Assembly (NCBI GenBank): GCA_963678925.1
Contig: OY787533.1
Coordinates: forward strand, 1,488,001 to 1,552,000
DNA length: 64,000 bases
Direction of reading: 5' to 3'
From: G963665925 sp963678925
Lineage (GTDB): Bacteria; Bacillota; Clostridia; Peptostreptococcales; Acidaminobacteraceae
Shown: piece by piece, positions 35,214 to 43,940 of the stretch
Position numbering within the stretch: position 1 is the first letter of the stretch
Layout of the letters: every line of letters begins with the position of its first letter
The notes under the pieces: model-generated
What the model was told of the DNA's origin: nothing
The model's database searches: none
Seen by the model: only the letters and a program-made list of their open reading frames with translations
Made by a program: the position numbers and the translations under genes

Positions 35214-35343
35214 CGTTTATCCCTCCGTTTTCTACTTAAACATTTCTTACGATGTCATTATCTTTTCCATGGCACTATAATAAATGCTAAATGTAGGAGA
35301 ATTTCGATGAAATTATGAAAAAACTATATGAAAGCAGGCATTT

Positions 35344-36591
35344 CTATTTTTCAGTATAAAGTTCAACCACACGAAGCACTGTTTCTACAGCCTTGACCAT
35401 GGACTCTACAGGAATATACTCAAATTTTCCGTGGAAGTTATGGCCGCCTGTGAAAATATTTGGCGTTGGCAGGCCCATGTAAGAAAGTCTTGCACCATCT
35501 GTACCGCCTCTGATGGCCTTCTGTTTTGGTAGGACACCGACTTCTTCCATTGCCTGCTTTGCAGTCTCAACGATATGGAGTACCGGCTCTACCATTTCCT
35601 TCATGTTGAAATACTGGTCTTTAAGCTCAAGCTCGAACGTTCCTTCACCATACTTATCATTCATGAATTTCACAGCCGACACCATGAGCGCCTTCTTCTC
35701 ATTGAACTTGTCCAAATCATGGTCTCGAATGATATAATGCATTTCCGCACCCTCAACATTACCATTGAAATCGTTCAAGTGGAAGAAGCCCTCATAGCCT
35801 TCTGTGCATCCCGGAATTTGCGCATTGGGAAACAGTCCATTAAAGTCCATACCCATTAGGATGGCATTTTTCATCTTATTTTTAGCGTTTCCAGGATGAA
35901 TATTAACACCATTGATTTTTACCTTGGCCCCTGCAGCATTAAAATTCTCATACTCCAGTTCGCCGATTTCACCGCCATCGATTGTATATGCAAAATCAGC
36001 ATCAAACTTTTTCACGTCGAAGTGGTCAGCACCACGACCGATTTCCTCATCTGGCGTAAATCCAATTCTCAGGTCGCCATGCTTGATTTCAGGATGCGCG
36101 TTCAAGTACTCCACAGCGGTCATAATTTCAGCAATACCTGCCTTGTTGTCCGCCCCCAAGAGTGTCGTTCCATCTGTCGAAATCAGCGTCTGTCCAATAT
36201 AGTTCTTCAGCTCAGGGAAAGCGGAGACTTCCATTACCACACTGTCACTTAGAACCAAGTCACTTCCATCATAATTTTCCCAGAACTTAGCTTTTACATT
36301 TTCTCCAGAGAAATCCGGCGAGGTGTCCATATGGGCAATCAAGCCGATTTTCGGAACTTGACCCTCTGTATTTGAAGGCAGCTTGCCCATGAGGTATCCC
36401 TTATCATCAAGCGAAACCTCCTGCAGACCTACAGCCTTCATTTCATTTTCAAGATATCTTGCGAGATTCATCTGCTTGGCAGTCGAAGGCACGGTTTCAG
36501 ATTCTGGATCTGATTTTGTGTCCATTTCCACATAAGCTATAAACCGGTCTACCAGTTTTTTTTGAAATTCAGATTTCATTTCAATGTACAT
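35344..36591 (-). CDS. pepT: Peptidase T (tripeptide aminopeptidase), 415 aa
   Basis: M20-family dinuclear zinc aminopeptidase that releases the N-terminal residue of tripeptides in the cytoplasm. Metal and catalytic motifs are AHMDTSPDFSG (His, catalytic Asp), GADNKAG (bridging Asp), TPDEEIGRG (catalytic Glu and metal Glu), TIDGGEIGE (Asp) and GGHNFHG (His). Length is typical. GGAGGG precedes the ATG at 36591; the Met four codons later is an alternative. It follows the desulfhydrase-like gene by 33 bp in the same direction and may be cotranscribed with it. Confidence 0.95.
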   Translation of the reverse strand: MYIEMKSEFQKKLVDRFIAYVEMDTKSDPESETVPSTAKQMNLARYLENEMKAVGLQEVSLDDKGYLMGKLPSNTEGQVPKIGLIAHMDTSPDFSGENVKAKFWENYDGSDLVLSDSVVMEVSAFPELKNYIGQTLISTDGTTLLGADNKAGIAEIMTAVEYLNAHPEIKHGDLRIGFTPDEEIGRGADHFDVKKFDADFAYTIDGGEIGELEYENFNAAGAKVKINGVNIHPGNAKNKMKNAILMGMDFNGLFPNAQIPGCTEGYEGFFHLNDFNGNVEGAEMHYIIRDHDLDKFNEKKALMVSAVKFMNDKYGEGTFELELKDQYFNMKEMVEPVLHIVETAKQAMEEVGVLPKQKAIRGGTDGARLSYMGLPTPNIFTGGHNFHGKFEYIPVESMVKAVETVLRVVELYTEK

Positions 36592-36624
36592 AAATTTCCC
36601 TCCACGTTTCTTCTCAACTTAAAT

Positions 36625-37596
36625 CTATAAATACACATCCTTGCGGGCAAGTGCTCCGAAAATACCGCCTGTATGTAGGAAAAGCACGTTCCCGCGTATG
36701 TGTGGATTATCCATTTTAATTTCTTCAAGCATGCCGTAAAAAGCCTTGCCCGTATACACCGGATCCAGCAAAATTCCCTTTGATCTAGCAAAATCACGAA
36801 TATAGGCCGCATTGGCATCAGATATGGAACCGTAGCCTGTGTGTGTATAGTCGTGAATCTCTACCTCAGGCATATTTTCAAGGGATTCGCCTATAATTTC
36901 AAGGGCGCCGCGACTAAGACTTGCCACCAGTTTTCCATAATCCTTGTTCCTGTCTGCAATATTCATTCCGACAATCTTTTTCTGACTGCCGGCAAGTGCA
37001 TTGCCCAGCCACAGACCCGCAAAGGTTCCTGCTGATCCAACAGCGACACAAATCGTGTCAAATTTGATCCCCAGAATCTTTTCCTGTTCAAGAATTTCAT
37101 TGAAGGCAGACACATAACCGAAAGTACCCAGCGGTGTTGATGCGCCTACAGGAATTATTCTAGCTCTTTGAGCCGACCCCTCGTAAGATTTTTTCAGGGC
37201 CTCCATGGTCTCATTATAGTCTTCAAAACTCGAAGCATTGATATAGGTGATTTCAGCGCCAAACATCTGGTCAAGTGCATTGTTTCCAAGACAGTCCGGA
37301 CCGTCTCCCCCCAGCACCAGATGGCATTTCATGCCCAGCTTTGCTGCAAGCGCAGCTGTCGCGCGGCAATGATTGGACTGCAGACCCCCGCATGTGATGA
37401 CAACCTTTTCTCCCTTGTCCAGGGCATCCTTCATGATGAACTCAAGCTTTCTGATCTTGTTTCCGGAAAGCTCAACGCCGGTGTAGTCATCTCTCTTAAT
37501 ATATATTTCAATATGATCCGGTGTGCCTTCCAAGTCTTTCAAATGTTCAATGGGTGTTGGTGTATTTGCAATTTGCAGTTTTTCAGGCAATCTCAT
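36625..37596 (-). CDS. PLP-dependent D-cysteine desulfhydrase / ACC deaminase family enzyme, 323 aa
   Basis: Fold-type II PLP enzyme. The PLP lysine is in LSGNKIRKLE near residue 47, and substrate-loop GGLQSNHCRATAALAAKLG follows. Later AVGSAGTFAGL holds the phosphate-binding loop. DcyD-like enzymes split D-cysteine to pyruvate, sulfide and ammonia; ACC deaminases share the fold. The sequence alone does not separate the two, though bacteria of this type more often have the D-cysteine enzyme. ATG at 37596 has GGAGGAG upstream. It is upstream of pepT, so both could serve amino-acid catabolism. Confidence 0.85.
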   Translation of the reverse strand: MRLPEKLQIANTPTPIEHLKDLEGTPDHIEIYIKRDDYTGVELSGNKIRKLEFIMKDALDKGEKVVITCGGLQSNHCRATAALAAKLGMKCHLVLGGDGPDCLGNNALDQMFGAEITYINASSFEDYNETMEALKKSYEGSAQRARIIPVGASTPLGTFGYVSAFNEILEQEKILGIKFDTICVAVGSAGTFAGLWLGNALAGSQKKIVGMNIADRNKDYGKLVASLSRGALEIIGESLENMPEVEIHDYTHTGYGSISDANAAYIRDFARSKGILLDPVYTGKAFYGMLEEIKMDNPHIRGNVLFLHTGGIFGALARKDVYL

Positions 37597-37794
37597 AATA
37601 TCTCCTCCGACTTATAAACTTCTATCTTCCTAATACATTCCCTTTAATAAATTATTGTAACATTATGACGATAAACTGCATTGAAAGCAAAAACCCCTTG
37701 AACAGACTGCCTAAGCAGCAATTTCTATGGGTTTGACAACCTGTTTCATATGATCTTGAACCATCTGATAAACACTCAGAATTTCAATAAAAAA

Positions 37795-37836
37795 GATGCC
37801 ATAAAATGCGTTTTTCAAATCGCATTTCACAGCATC
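37795..37836 (-). terminator. Intrinsic terminator of the ABC-F gene
   Basis: GATGC/GCATC base with GTGAAATGCG/CGCATTTTAT pairing (two G-U pairs), then TTTTTTATT on the minus strand. Confidence 0.8.
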
Positions 37837-37863
37837 TCTATCCTATTTCTATTCTTCTAAAGC

Positions 37864-39483
37864 CTATGCGCCATACATTTCATTGACTTTGGCCTGTGCG
37901 GCCTCGTCTTCGAAATACTCGTCAAAGTCAGTCACTTTGTCAAATACACCGTTTGGCGTGATTTCAATAACACGGTTTGAAATCGTCTCAACGAACTTGT
38001 GGTCATGGGAAGTAAAAAGCATGGTTCCCTTGAATGCGATCAGACCGTTGTTCACCGCTTGAATGGATTCAAGATCCAAGTGGTTAGTCGGTTCATCAAG
38101 CAGAAGTACGTTTGAACCGGAAAGCATGAGTCTTGAGAACATACAGCGTACCTTCTCACCACCTGAAAGTACATTGGCTTCTTTCAGTGCTTCCTCGCCT
38201 GAGAAGAGCATTTTTCCTAGGAATCCACGGATGAATGACTCGTCCTTTTCTTCTGAGTACTGGCGCAGCCAGTCAACCAGGTTCATTTCTATACCTTCAA
38301 AGTATTCTGTGTTGTCGTTAGGAAGGTATGCCTGCGTTGTAGTGACACCCCATTTGAATTCGCCTGAATCCGGTTCCATTTCACCCATCAGAATTTTGAA
38401 CAGTGTCGTGACAGCCAGTGGATTTCTTGACATGAACACAATCTTATCGCCCTTATTCACTGTAAAGGAAATGTTGTCCAGTACTTTTACCTCACCGATT
38501 GTTTTTGTAATATTGTTCACCTGAAGGATATCCTTGCCCGCCTCACGCTCTGGTGTGAAACCAACAAACGGATAACGTCTTGATGATGGCTGGATATCTT
38601 CAACTGTAATCTTATCAAGCATTTTCTTACGTGCTGTTGCCTGCTTTGATTTCGAAGCATTGGCGCTGAATCTGGCGATGAAGTTTTGCAGCTCTGCAAT
38701 TTTCTCTTCACGCTTCTTGTTCTGGTCTTTCATCAGTCTTAGGGCAAGCTGAGAAGACTCGTACCAGAAATCGTAGTTTCCGACAAACATCTTCGCTTTT
38801 CCAAAGTCGATGTCAACCATGTGTGTACATACTGTATTGAGGAAGTGACGGTCATGGGATACAACAATCACTGTGTTCTCATAATTAATCAGGAACTCTT
38901 CCAGCCATGAGATCGCTTTGAAGTCCAGGTGGTTGGTAGGCTCATCGAGAAGCAGGATATCCGGATTACCGAATAGCGCTTGTGCAAGAAGAACTTTGAC
39001 CTTCTCGCCACCCTTAAGCTCTGACATCTGCTTCATGTGCAGGTCTTTCTTGATGCCCAGACCCATAAGCAGCTTTTCTGCGTTTGTTTCTGCACTCCAG
39101 CCATCCATTTCAGCAAACTCACCTTCAAGTTCAGACGCTTTAACACCGTCTTCCTCTGAAAAATCAGGCTTCATATATAGGGCGTCCTTTTCCTTCATAA
39201 TTGCATACAGACGCTCATGACCCATGATTACTGTATCAAGTACCAATTCATTGTCGAACTGGAAATGGTCCTGCTTGAGTACAGCCAGACGCTGTCCCGG
39301 TGTGATAATCACATCGCCGTTCGAAGGTTCAACATCACCAGATAGAATTTTCAGGAATGTTGATTTGCCTGCACCGTTTGCACCAATTACACCATAACAA
39401 TTTCCTGGTGTGAATTTAAGGTTTACATCTTCAAAAAGTTTCTTTCCCGGAAATCGAAGTCCGACACTTGCTACTGTAATCAT
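37864..39483 (-). CDS. ABC-F family ATPase (YbiT/YkpA type), 539 aa
   Basis: Soluble twin-ATPase without membrane domain. The first P-loop is GANGAGKST near 36-44 with LKGGEKVKV and LLLDEPTNHLD. A 70-80-residue charged linker (P-site tRNA interaction motif region) follows. The second half has a diverged P-loop (MSRNPLAVTTLFK) with LSGGEKVRCMF and LLLDEPTNHLD. ABC-F proteins bind the ribosomal E-site and control elongation; some confer antibiotic resistance. Start chosen at the ATG 39483 (AAAGGATG site, YbiT-like MITVASVGLRF). The open frame continues 35 codons upstream through structured leader RNA. The degenerate second P-loop is characteristic of the YbiT/YkpA branch. Confidence 0.9.
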   Translation of the reverse strand: MITVASVGLRFPGKKLFEDVNLKFTPGNCYGVIGANGAGKSTFLKILSGDVEPSNGDVIITPGQRLAVLKQDHFQFDNELVLDTVIMGHERLYAIMKEKDALYMKPDFSEEDGVKASELEGEFAEMDGWSAETNAEKLLMGLGIKKDLHMKQMSELKGGEKVKVLLAQALFGNPDILLLDEPTNHLDFKAISWLEEFLINYENTVIVVSHDRHFLNTVCTHMVDIDFGKAKMFVGNYDFWYESSQLALRLMKDQNKKREEKIAELQNFIARFSANASKSKQATARKKMLDKITVEDIQPSSRRYPFVGFTPEREAGKDILQVNNITKTIGEVKVLDNISFTVNKGDKIVFMSRNPLAVTTLFKILMGEMEPDSGEFKWGVTTTQAYLPNDNTEYFEGIEMNLVDWLRQYSEEKDESFIRGFLGKMLFSGEEALKEANVLSGGEKVRCMFSRLMLSGSNVLLLDEPTNHLDLESIQAVNNGLIAFKGTMLFTSHDHKFVETISNRVIEITPNGVFDKVTDFDEYFEDEAAQAKVNEMYGA

Positions 39484-39532
39484 GTATTTCATCCTTTCAA
39501 ACATACTGCCGATTACTACACGTATTTCTAAG

Positions 39533-39592
39533 TGTGCAGCCGTTTCAGCTGCTGCACATGCATGGGCCCAGTCTTGACCTGGCCGCATGTGC
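39533..39592 (-). promoter_or_regulatory. Structured 5' leader of the ABC-F gene with two mutually exclusive stems
   Basis: Stem 1 pairs GCACATGC (39554-39561) with GCATGTGC (39585-39592), enclosing a GGCC/GGCC pair. Stem 2 pairs TGTGCAGC (39533-39540) with GCTGCACA (39551-39558). The stems share 39554-39558, so only one can form. This resembles an attenuation or translation-control leader. Confidence 0.5.
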
Positions 39593-39617
39593 TGATTTTC
39601 CCTCTATCGATAATAAA

Positions 39618-39641
39618 ACAGCCCTCATATCCAAGGGCTGT
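39618..39641 (-). terminator. Terminator after the Gfo/Idh/MocA gene, or leader terminator of the ABC-F gene
   Basis: ACAGCCCT/AGGGCTGT, 8-bp stem and 8-nt loop, then TTTTATTATC on the minus strand. It lies 105 bp after the oxidoreductase stop and 135 bp before the ABC-F start. Confidence 0.75.
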
Positions 39642-39745
39642 CAGTTTAAATAAGCATCCAACTTATTATATCTATTCTGTGTTAAATGTAAAGGCACTTG
39701 CCTTAAATAATCCCTTTCTTAAGATATCTATTAAAAAGAAGACAC

Positions 39746-40714
39746 CTACTCAAATGGATATTTCAGTCCTATTTCGCGCCGGACCCTGTCCAGGGTTTTC
39801 ACAAGTTCCAGTGTAAATGCGTGGCTGACGATTTGGCTTTCCTTTAACCCTGCCTCAAGCAGGTCTGTCACGCCCTGCGCTTCATGCTGATAGCCCAGAC
39901 CCGGAGATTTGTCCATATAGTACTCCTCATAGGTCTCTGACATGAGGATGGCTTCCTTGGCTCTGAAAAACTCGGGAATTTCTATATAGCCCTCTGTACC
40001 GTATAGGGTCGCATACCATTTTGTCTTAAGGGCAACCGAGGCGCAGAGGCTGGCTACAGCCCCCTTGTATTTCAAGGTCATAGAAGTTGTCTCATCGACG
40101 CCCGTACCTGTAAATACACTGCTTGCCTTTATTTGTTCGGGGGACATGCCCGCCGCCGCATTTGAGAGCAGGAGGGGATAGATGCCCACATCTAGGAGCG
40201 CACCGCCCGCCAGGTGCGGATTCTGAATGCGTCCGAGAGGATCCTTTGAAAGTACATCGCCAAAATCTGCTTCTATGAGCTTGATTTCACCAATCGCACC
40301 TGAGGCAACCCACTGCATCACCTTTTGTATGGCTGGAAGATAAAGAGTCCATAAGGCTTCCATTATAAGCACATTTTCTTCTGAGGCCACACCAAGCATT
40401 TCCTGCGCTTCCTTTTCATTGACCGCAAAGGGCTTTTCACACAAGACATGCTTTCCAGCGCGCATTGCTTTTATTGCGAAATCACAATGTGTGGTATGGG
40501 GTGTCGCAATGTATACCACATCCAGACCAGGCTGACTTAAGAATGCATCCAGATCACTGAAATGCTCTGGTATGCCGAATTTATGGGCAAACTCATGGCT
40601 TCGCGATGCCCTGCGTCCAAAGACGGAATGCAACCGCGCGCCCCTGACGCTCTGAAAATCCGTGCAGAACATGTCCGCAATATTACCTGTGCCCAATATG
40701 CCCCAATTAACCAT
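39746..40714 (-). CDS. Gfo/Idh/MocA-family oxidoreductase, 322 aa
   Basis: NAD(P)-dependent dehydrogenase. The Rossmann dinucleotide motif is WGILGTGNIAD at 4-14, and the conserved EKPFAVN sits near 96-102 (the Lys is catalytic in this family). The DVGIYPLL motif near 178 marks the C-terminal domain. Typical substrates are sugars, inositols or trans-dihydrodiols. GGAGG 8 bp before the ATG. It is codirectional with the EamA gene upstream, 97 bp apart; the two may share a transcript. Confidence 0.9.
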   Translation of the reverse strand: MVNWGILGTGNIADMFCTDFQSVRGARLHSVFGRRASRSHEFAHKFGIPEHFSDLDAFLSQPGLDVVYIATPHTTHCDFAIKAMRAGKHVLCEKPFAVNEKEAQEMLGVASEENVLIMEALWTLYLPAIQKVMQWVASGAIGEIKLIEADFGDVLSKDPLGRIQNPHLAGGALLDVGIYPLLLSNAAAGMSPEQIKASSVFTGTGVDETTSMTLKYKGAVASLCASVALKTKWYATLYGTEGYIEIPEFFRAKEAILMSETYEEYYMDKSPGLGYQHEAQGVTDLLEAGLKESQIVSHAFTLELVKTLDRVRREIGLKYPFE

Positions 40715-40811
40715 ATAAAAAACCTCCCTAGAGTCATCGTCCTTCTGACTTTACCCTTAAAGGAGGTTTTTGAACCTTTATTATTTGAAGTGATTGCCCT
40801 TTGCTATGCCC

Positions 40812-41687
40812 TTAAAGGGCTTTTGACTGCAGTGCGGTGGCTTCCTGCCGCCTTCTCTGCGTCTCCAGCTTACCCAAAATAAGACTTCTTCCAGCAACTG
40901 CCACGACAACAATCAGTCCGCCAGCCATTGCGAGTAGACCAGGCATCTCGCCCGTAAACATAAATACCCAAACCGGATTGAGCAGGGGCTCAATAATTGG
41001 TATGAGAATGGCCTCCACTGCAGAAACATGCTTGCTCGCCTCTGAGAAAAGAATATAAGACAAGCCCAGCTGGAAGACACCCAAAAGCAATATTCCGAAA
41101 AGACTTCTCATATCTGGGAGTCCACCCAGAATAAATGGAAGCGCTACGACAAATGTAAGGACGTTTCCAAGCAGGGGCACTTCCACCGGTTCCCCGGTCT
41201 TGACAAGTTTCAAACACAATATGCTCCCTGCCAGCATGACACCGCTCATGACAGAAAGCGCATTGCCCAGCATCTGACCAGCTGAAAGATCGCCAACGAA
41301 GAAGAGCAGCATGCCACCCATTACAAGGGCAATCGTAGCCCAATCAAGCCTTCTGACCTTCTCTTTTAAGACAATGCCAGAGAACATTGCCACCCATATG
41401 GGTGCAGAATACTGAAGCAAAATCACATTCGCAGACGTTGTCATCTTATTGGCTACTACAAACAGAATGACCATTGCAGAATAAAACACTGCACCAAAGC
41501 CCTTCTCCTTCGTTAATTTAATGGGCTTTCTCAAATAAACCAGCATCAAGAGCGCAGAAATTCCACTACGCAAACCTGAAATTGCAACCGGATTCCAGTC
41601 GACAAGCTTAATCAGAAGTCCGCCCGTACTCCACAAAACCGATGCCATGACAAGATACAGCATCGCCTTAACTCTTAAATTTTTCAT
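40812..41687 (-). CDS. EamA/DMT-family transporter, 291 aa
   Basis: Ten hydrophobic segments in two EamA repeats, typical of drug/metabolite exporters. The first TM begins at about residue 9 (YLVMASVLWSTGGLLIKLV). The second repeat includes LLNPVWVFMFTGEMPG. Longer starts (ATG 41738) exist, but a strong promoter (TTGTCA-17-TATAAT at 41737-41765) puts the transcription start near 41731, so the ATG at 41687 is chosen. The substrate, perhaps an amino acid or metabolite, is unknown. Confidence 0.87.
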   Translation of the reverse strand: MKNLRVKAMLYLVMASVLWSTGGLLIKLVDWNPVAISGLRSGISALLMLVYLRKPIKLTKEKGFGAVFYSAMVILFVVANKMTTSANVILLQYSAPIWVAMFSGIVLKEKVRRLDWATIALVMGGMLLFFVGDLSAGQMLGNALSVMSGVMLAGSILCLKLVKTGEPVEVPLLGNVLTFVVALPFILGGLPDMRSLFGILLLGVFQLGLSYILFSEASKHVSAVEAILIPIIEPLLNPVWVFMFTGEMPGLLAMAGGLIVVVAVAGRSLILGKLETQRRRQEATALQSKAL

Positions 41688-41736
41688 GACCGTTTCCCCA
41701 TACGTCTCAAGACGACTTTCCAATATAATCAAGCTC

Positions 41737-41765
41737 ATTATACGCCTCGGAGAAACCAATGACAA
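41737..41765 (-). promoter_or_regulatory. SigA-type promoter of the EamA gene
   Basis: Minus strand TTGTCA, 17-nt spacer, perfect TATAAT, about 45 nt before the chosen start codon. Confidence 0.8.
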
Positions 41766-41781
41766 TCCTTAAATGTACAAT

Positions 41782-42423
41782 CTAAATCAAAATGAATCTT
41801 TCCACCATTAGGAAATGAGAGAAGCTTCCCCCAAGGACAAAAAGATGAAAAATTTCATGGAAGCCAAACACGGACAGCTTCAAACGTTTGGATTTCGTAG
41901 CATAAATGACTGACCCGATTGAATAGAGCAGTCCGCCCGCAATAAGCCAGACAAAGCCTTCAAGAGGAAGAGACTTGTAAAGCGGTACAATGAAAAAGAC
42001 TGCCATCCATCCCAATATGAGATAAAAGGCCGTATACAGCCATCGCGGCGCTGAGAACCAGACCAGCTTCATAATAATACCCACGGCTGCAAGCCCCCAT
42101 ACGATTCCAAACAGACTGTAGCCAAGCACGCCCTTTAAGGCAATCAGGCATACAGGTGTGTAGGTTCCCGCAATGAGTATGTATATCATAGAGTGGTCCA
42201 CTCTTCTTAAAATCTTCGTAACCTTTTCCGTAGTCGGAACCCAATGATATACAGTCGAAGCCGTATAGAGCAAAATCAGACTGGTTCCAAAAACGATTGC
42301 CGACGCGACCTGAACCATGCTCTCATTGGAAACGCCTTTGATAATCATCCAGATCAATGCCGCTACAGAAAGCAGTGCACCTGCCAAATGGGTCAACGCA
42401 TTGACCGGTTCTTTTATTTTCAT
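41782..42423 (-). CDS. Hemolysin III family (PAQR-type) membrane protein, 213 aa
   Basis: Seven-TM protein of the HlyIII/YqfA/PAQR superfamily. Conserved metal-site residues are seen: His in NALTHLAGA (about 12), DHSMIYILIAGTYTP near 75-90, and HEIFHLFVLGGSFSH near 190-204. Members are possible hydrolases of membrane lipids or ceramide-like substrates; the older haemolysin name is not evidence of pore formation. GGAGGG before the ATG. It is monocistronic, upstream of and codirectional with the EamA gene. Confidence 0.9.
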   Translation of the reverse strand: MKIKEPVNALTHLAGALLSVAALIWMIIKGVSNESMVQVASAIVFGTSLILLYTASTVYHWVPTTEKVTKILRRVDHSMIYILIAGTYTPVCLIALKGVLGYSLFGIVWGLAAVGIIMKLVWFSAPRWLYTAFYLILGWMAVFFIVPLYKSLPLEGFVWLIAGGLLYSIGSVIYATKSKRLKLSVFGFHEIFHLFVLGGSFSHFLMVERFILI

Positions 42424-42596
42424 TGTATTCCCTCCTTTTTCAACGTAGTTTTAATTACTACTTACGCTTACTATACGCTTTTTTGAAGACTTTGTAAACA
42501 ACATAGTATTAAATACCACATATAATTTTCAAAGGGTATGCATTCATAGTATAATGAATCCATGAAGGACGTTCAAAAGATTAAAGGAGAAGTATT

Positions 42597-43142
42597 TTGC
42601 GCTCAAAACTGGAATCATTTTTTGAATACAAAGGGATTGATGTGGATGATATTCCTAAAATTCCGCTTTATATGGATCAGCTGCTCAGCCTCTTCGATAC
42701 CTTCTTTTCTGATTTTAGAAGGGATGACACTGAAAAAATCATGACCAAAACCATGGTGAACAATTACGTGAAGGCCAAGGTCATTCAGCCCCCTGTCAAA
42801 AAGAAATACGCCAGGGAGCAGCTTATGCTGCTTACGCTTGTGTATCAGCTCAAAAATATTCTTTCCATCAGTGATATCAAAGGCTTTTTTGATCTCTACG
42901 ACACCCCTGACCTAAGTGAGACAGAACGCAATGAAAAAATAGAAGCCTATTTTAAGATTTACAACGACCTCGAAGTGGACCATATTGCCGCCCTTGAAGA
43001 CCGTTATCAGGCATTTGAGGCAACCATGGCTTCAGAAGATGATAAACGGGCCCTCATTGCCCGCCTTCTCGTTGAGTCAGACCTCAACAAGCGCCTGGCA
43101 CTCCTTCTCATGGATGACGAGTTAGGGGCCGATCAGAAATAG
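42597..43142 (+). CDS. DUF1836-family putative DNA-binding protein, 181 aa
   Basis: The first two thirds resemble DUF1836 regulators: IPLYMDQLLSLFDTFF, then EKIMTKTMVNNYVKAKVIQPP (MerR-like helix-turn-helix with wing) and KYAREQLMLLTLVYQLKNILS. The rest is helical. Function in vivo is not known for most members; transcription control is inferred. The start is TTG at 42597, supported by AAAGGAG 7 bp upstream; no ATG is available before the conserved part. A TATAAT is present at 42550-42555, with a poor -35. Followed by its own terminator. Confidence 0.85.
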   Translation: MRSKLESFFEYKGIDVDDIPKIPLYMDQLLSLFDTFFSDFRRDDTEKIMTKTMVNNYVKAKVIQPPVKKKYAREQLMLLTLVYQLKNILSISDIKGFFDLYDTPDLSETERNEKIEAYFKIYNDLEVDHIAALEDRYQAFEATMASEDDKRALIARLLVESDLNKRLALLLMDDELGADQK

Positions 43143-43150
43143 CCAACTAA

Positions 43151-43194
43151 AAAGGGAAAGTACCCGCTTCATATATCACGGGGACTTTCCCTTT
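43151..43194 (+). terminator. Intrinsic terminator of the DUF1836 gene
   Basis: AAAGGGAAAGT-CCCG/CGGG-ACTTTCCCTTT, directly after the stop, followed by TTAAATTT. Confidence 0.85.
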
Positions 43195-43257
43195 TAAATT
43201 TCACATGTCTTAAAATTCACACCTCAGCAAAAAGGTGTCGACAAAGTCAACAAAATC

Positions 43258-43380
43258 CAGACTGTTGAAAACTTCGAAAGTCAAGGCGCGGATGAAATGT
43301 GCTCTAGGAGCGTACTCGCGTACGTGACTAGAGTGGATTTCATCCAGCAACGCAGGATTTCGGAGTTTGTCAACAGTCTG
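43258..43380. repeat. Family-A interspersed hairpin repeat, copy 1
   Basis: 123 nt with terminal inverted repeats CAGACTGTTGA...TCAACAGTCTG and a long imperfect stem throughout (for example GATGAAAT 43291-43298 with ATTTCATC 43337-43344). A preceding segment at 43235-43257 holds GACAAAGTC, also shared by other copies. It lies in the convergent gap between the DUF1836 and VOC genes. No coding capacity. Confidence 0.85.
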
Positions 43381-43415
43381 AAGTGTTCATTGTAATGGAC
43401 CCTTGCACAAGCGCT

Positions 43416-43778
43416 TTAGCCTTCATATCTTTCTACAAATTCAAAGCGTTCGCCATCCGGTCCTTCAATGAAGGCAATACGTGACTTTCCAACAATACGG
43501 GGTTCACCCAAGGTTTCAACTCCCAAGGCCTTGAGCGACGCGATTTTTTCATCGAGGCTGTCCACCTTAAAGGCAATGTGCTCAACGGGACCCATTTCGC
43601 GCGGTGTGTTTACAGGCTTGTAAATAAGCTCAATTACACTCCCATGCGCATCCAAAAATACAAGATTGGACTCAGGATACTTGTAATCCTTCAGTATTTT
43701 GCATTCCAGCACTTCTGTATAAAACTTCTTTGAAACTTCAATGTCCATAACCTTTATGCCAATATGTCCGAACTTCAT
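43416..43778 (-). CDS. VOC/glyoxalase-superfamily protein, 120 aa
   Basis: Short beta-alpha-beta-beta-beta fold in two repeats. Glyoxalase-I-like metal ligands are in place: His in MKFGHIGI (5), Glu in SVIELIYK (about 50), His in VEHIAFKV (about 67) and Glu in FEFVERY (about 115). This set would support a metal-dependent glyoxalase, epimerase or lyase. GGAGGCTG precedes the ATG. Monocistronic, divergent from the second chemoreceptor gene. The exact reaction is not readable. Confidence 0.85.
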   Translation of the reverse strand: MKFGHIGIKVMDIEVSKKFYTEVLECKILKDYKYPESNLVFLDAHGSVIELIYKPVNTPREMGPVEHIAFKVDSLDEKIASLKALGVETLGEPRIVGKSRIAFIEGPDGERFEFVERYEG

Positions 43779-43940
43779 GTCAGCCTCCTTCTTGCTCTAA
43801 ATACTCTTTTCTACCAGATTATAGCACACCCATTCTTTCAATTGCTTGTGTATTCAAATATTCACATAATTTTATTTGAGTTTCCAACAAGAGGGTATAT
43901 AAGTAGCAGAAACCAAAGAAAAATGTGGGAGGGAGAGCAC

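Noticed and set aside
39484..39588. 35-codon N-terminal extension of the ABC-F protein
   Set aside because: It reads through the hairpin-rich leader, is unlike the family N-terminus and has no start signal; the ATG at 39483 fits conserved ABC-F starts.
40808..40820. GCCCTTAAAGGGC palindrome as a terminator
   Set aside because: It overlaps the last codons of the EamA gene, has a very short loop and no U-run.
43764..43940. 59-codon upstream extension of the second chemoreceptor
   Set aside because: It crosses the divergent promoter region; the ATG at 43941 with GGAGGGAG directly precedes TM1.
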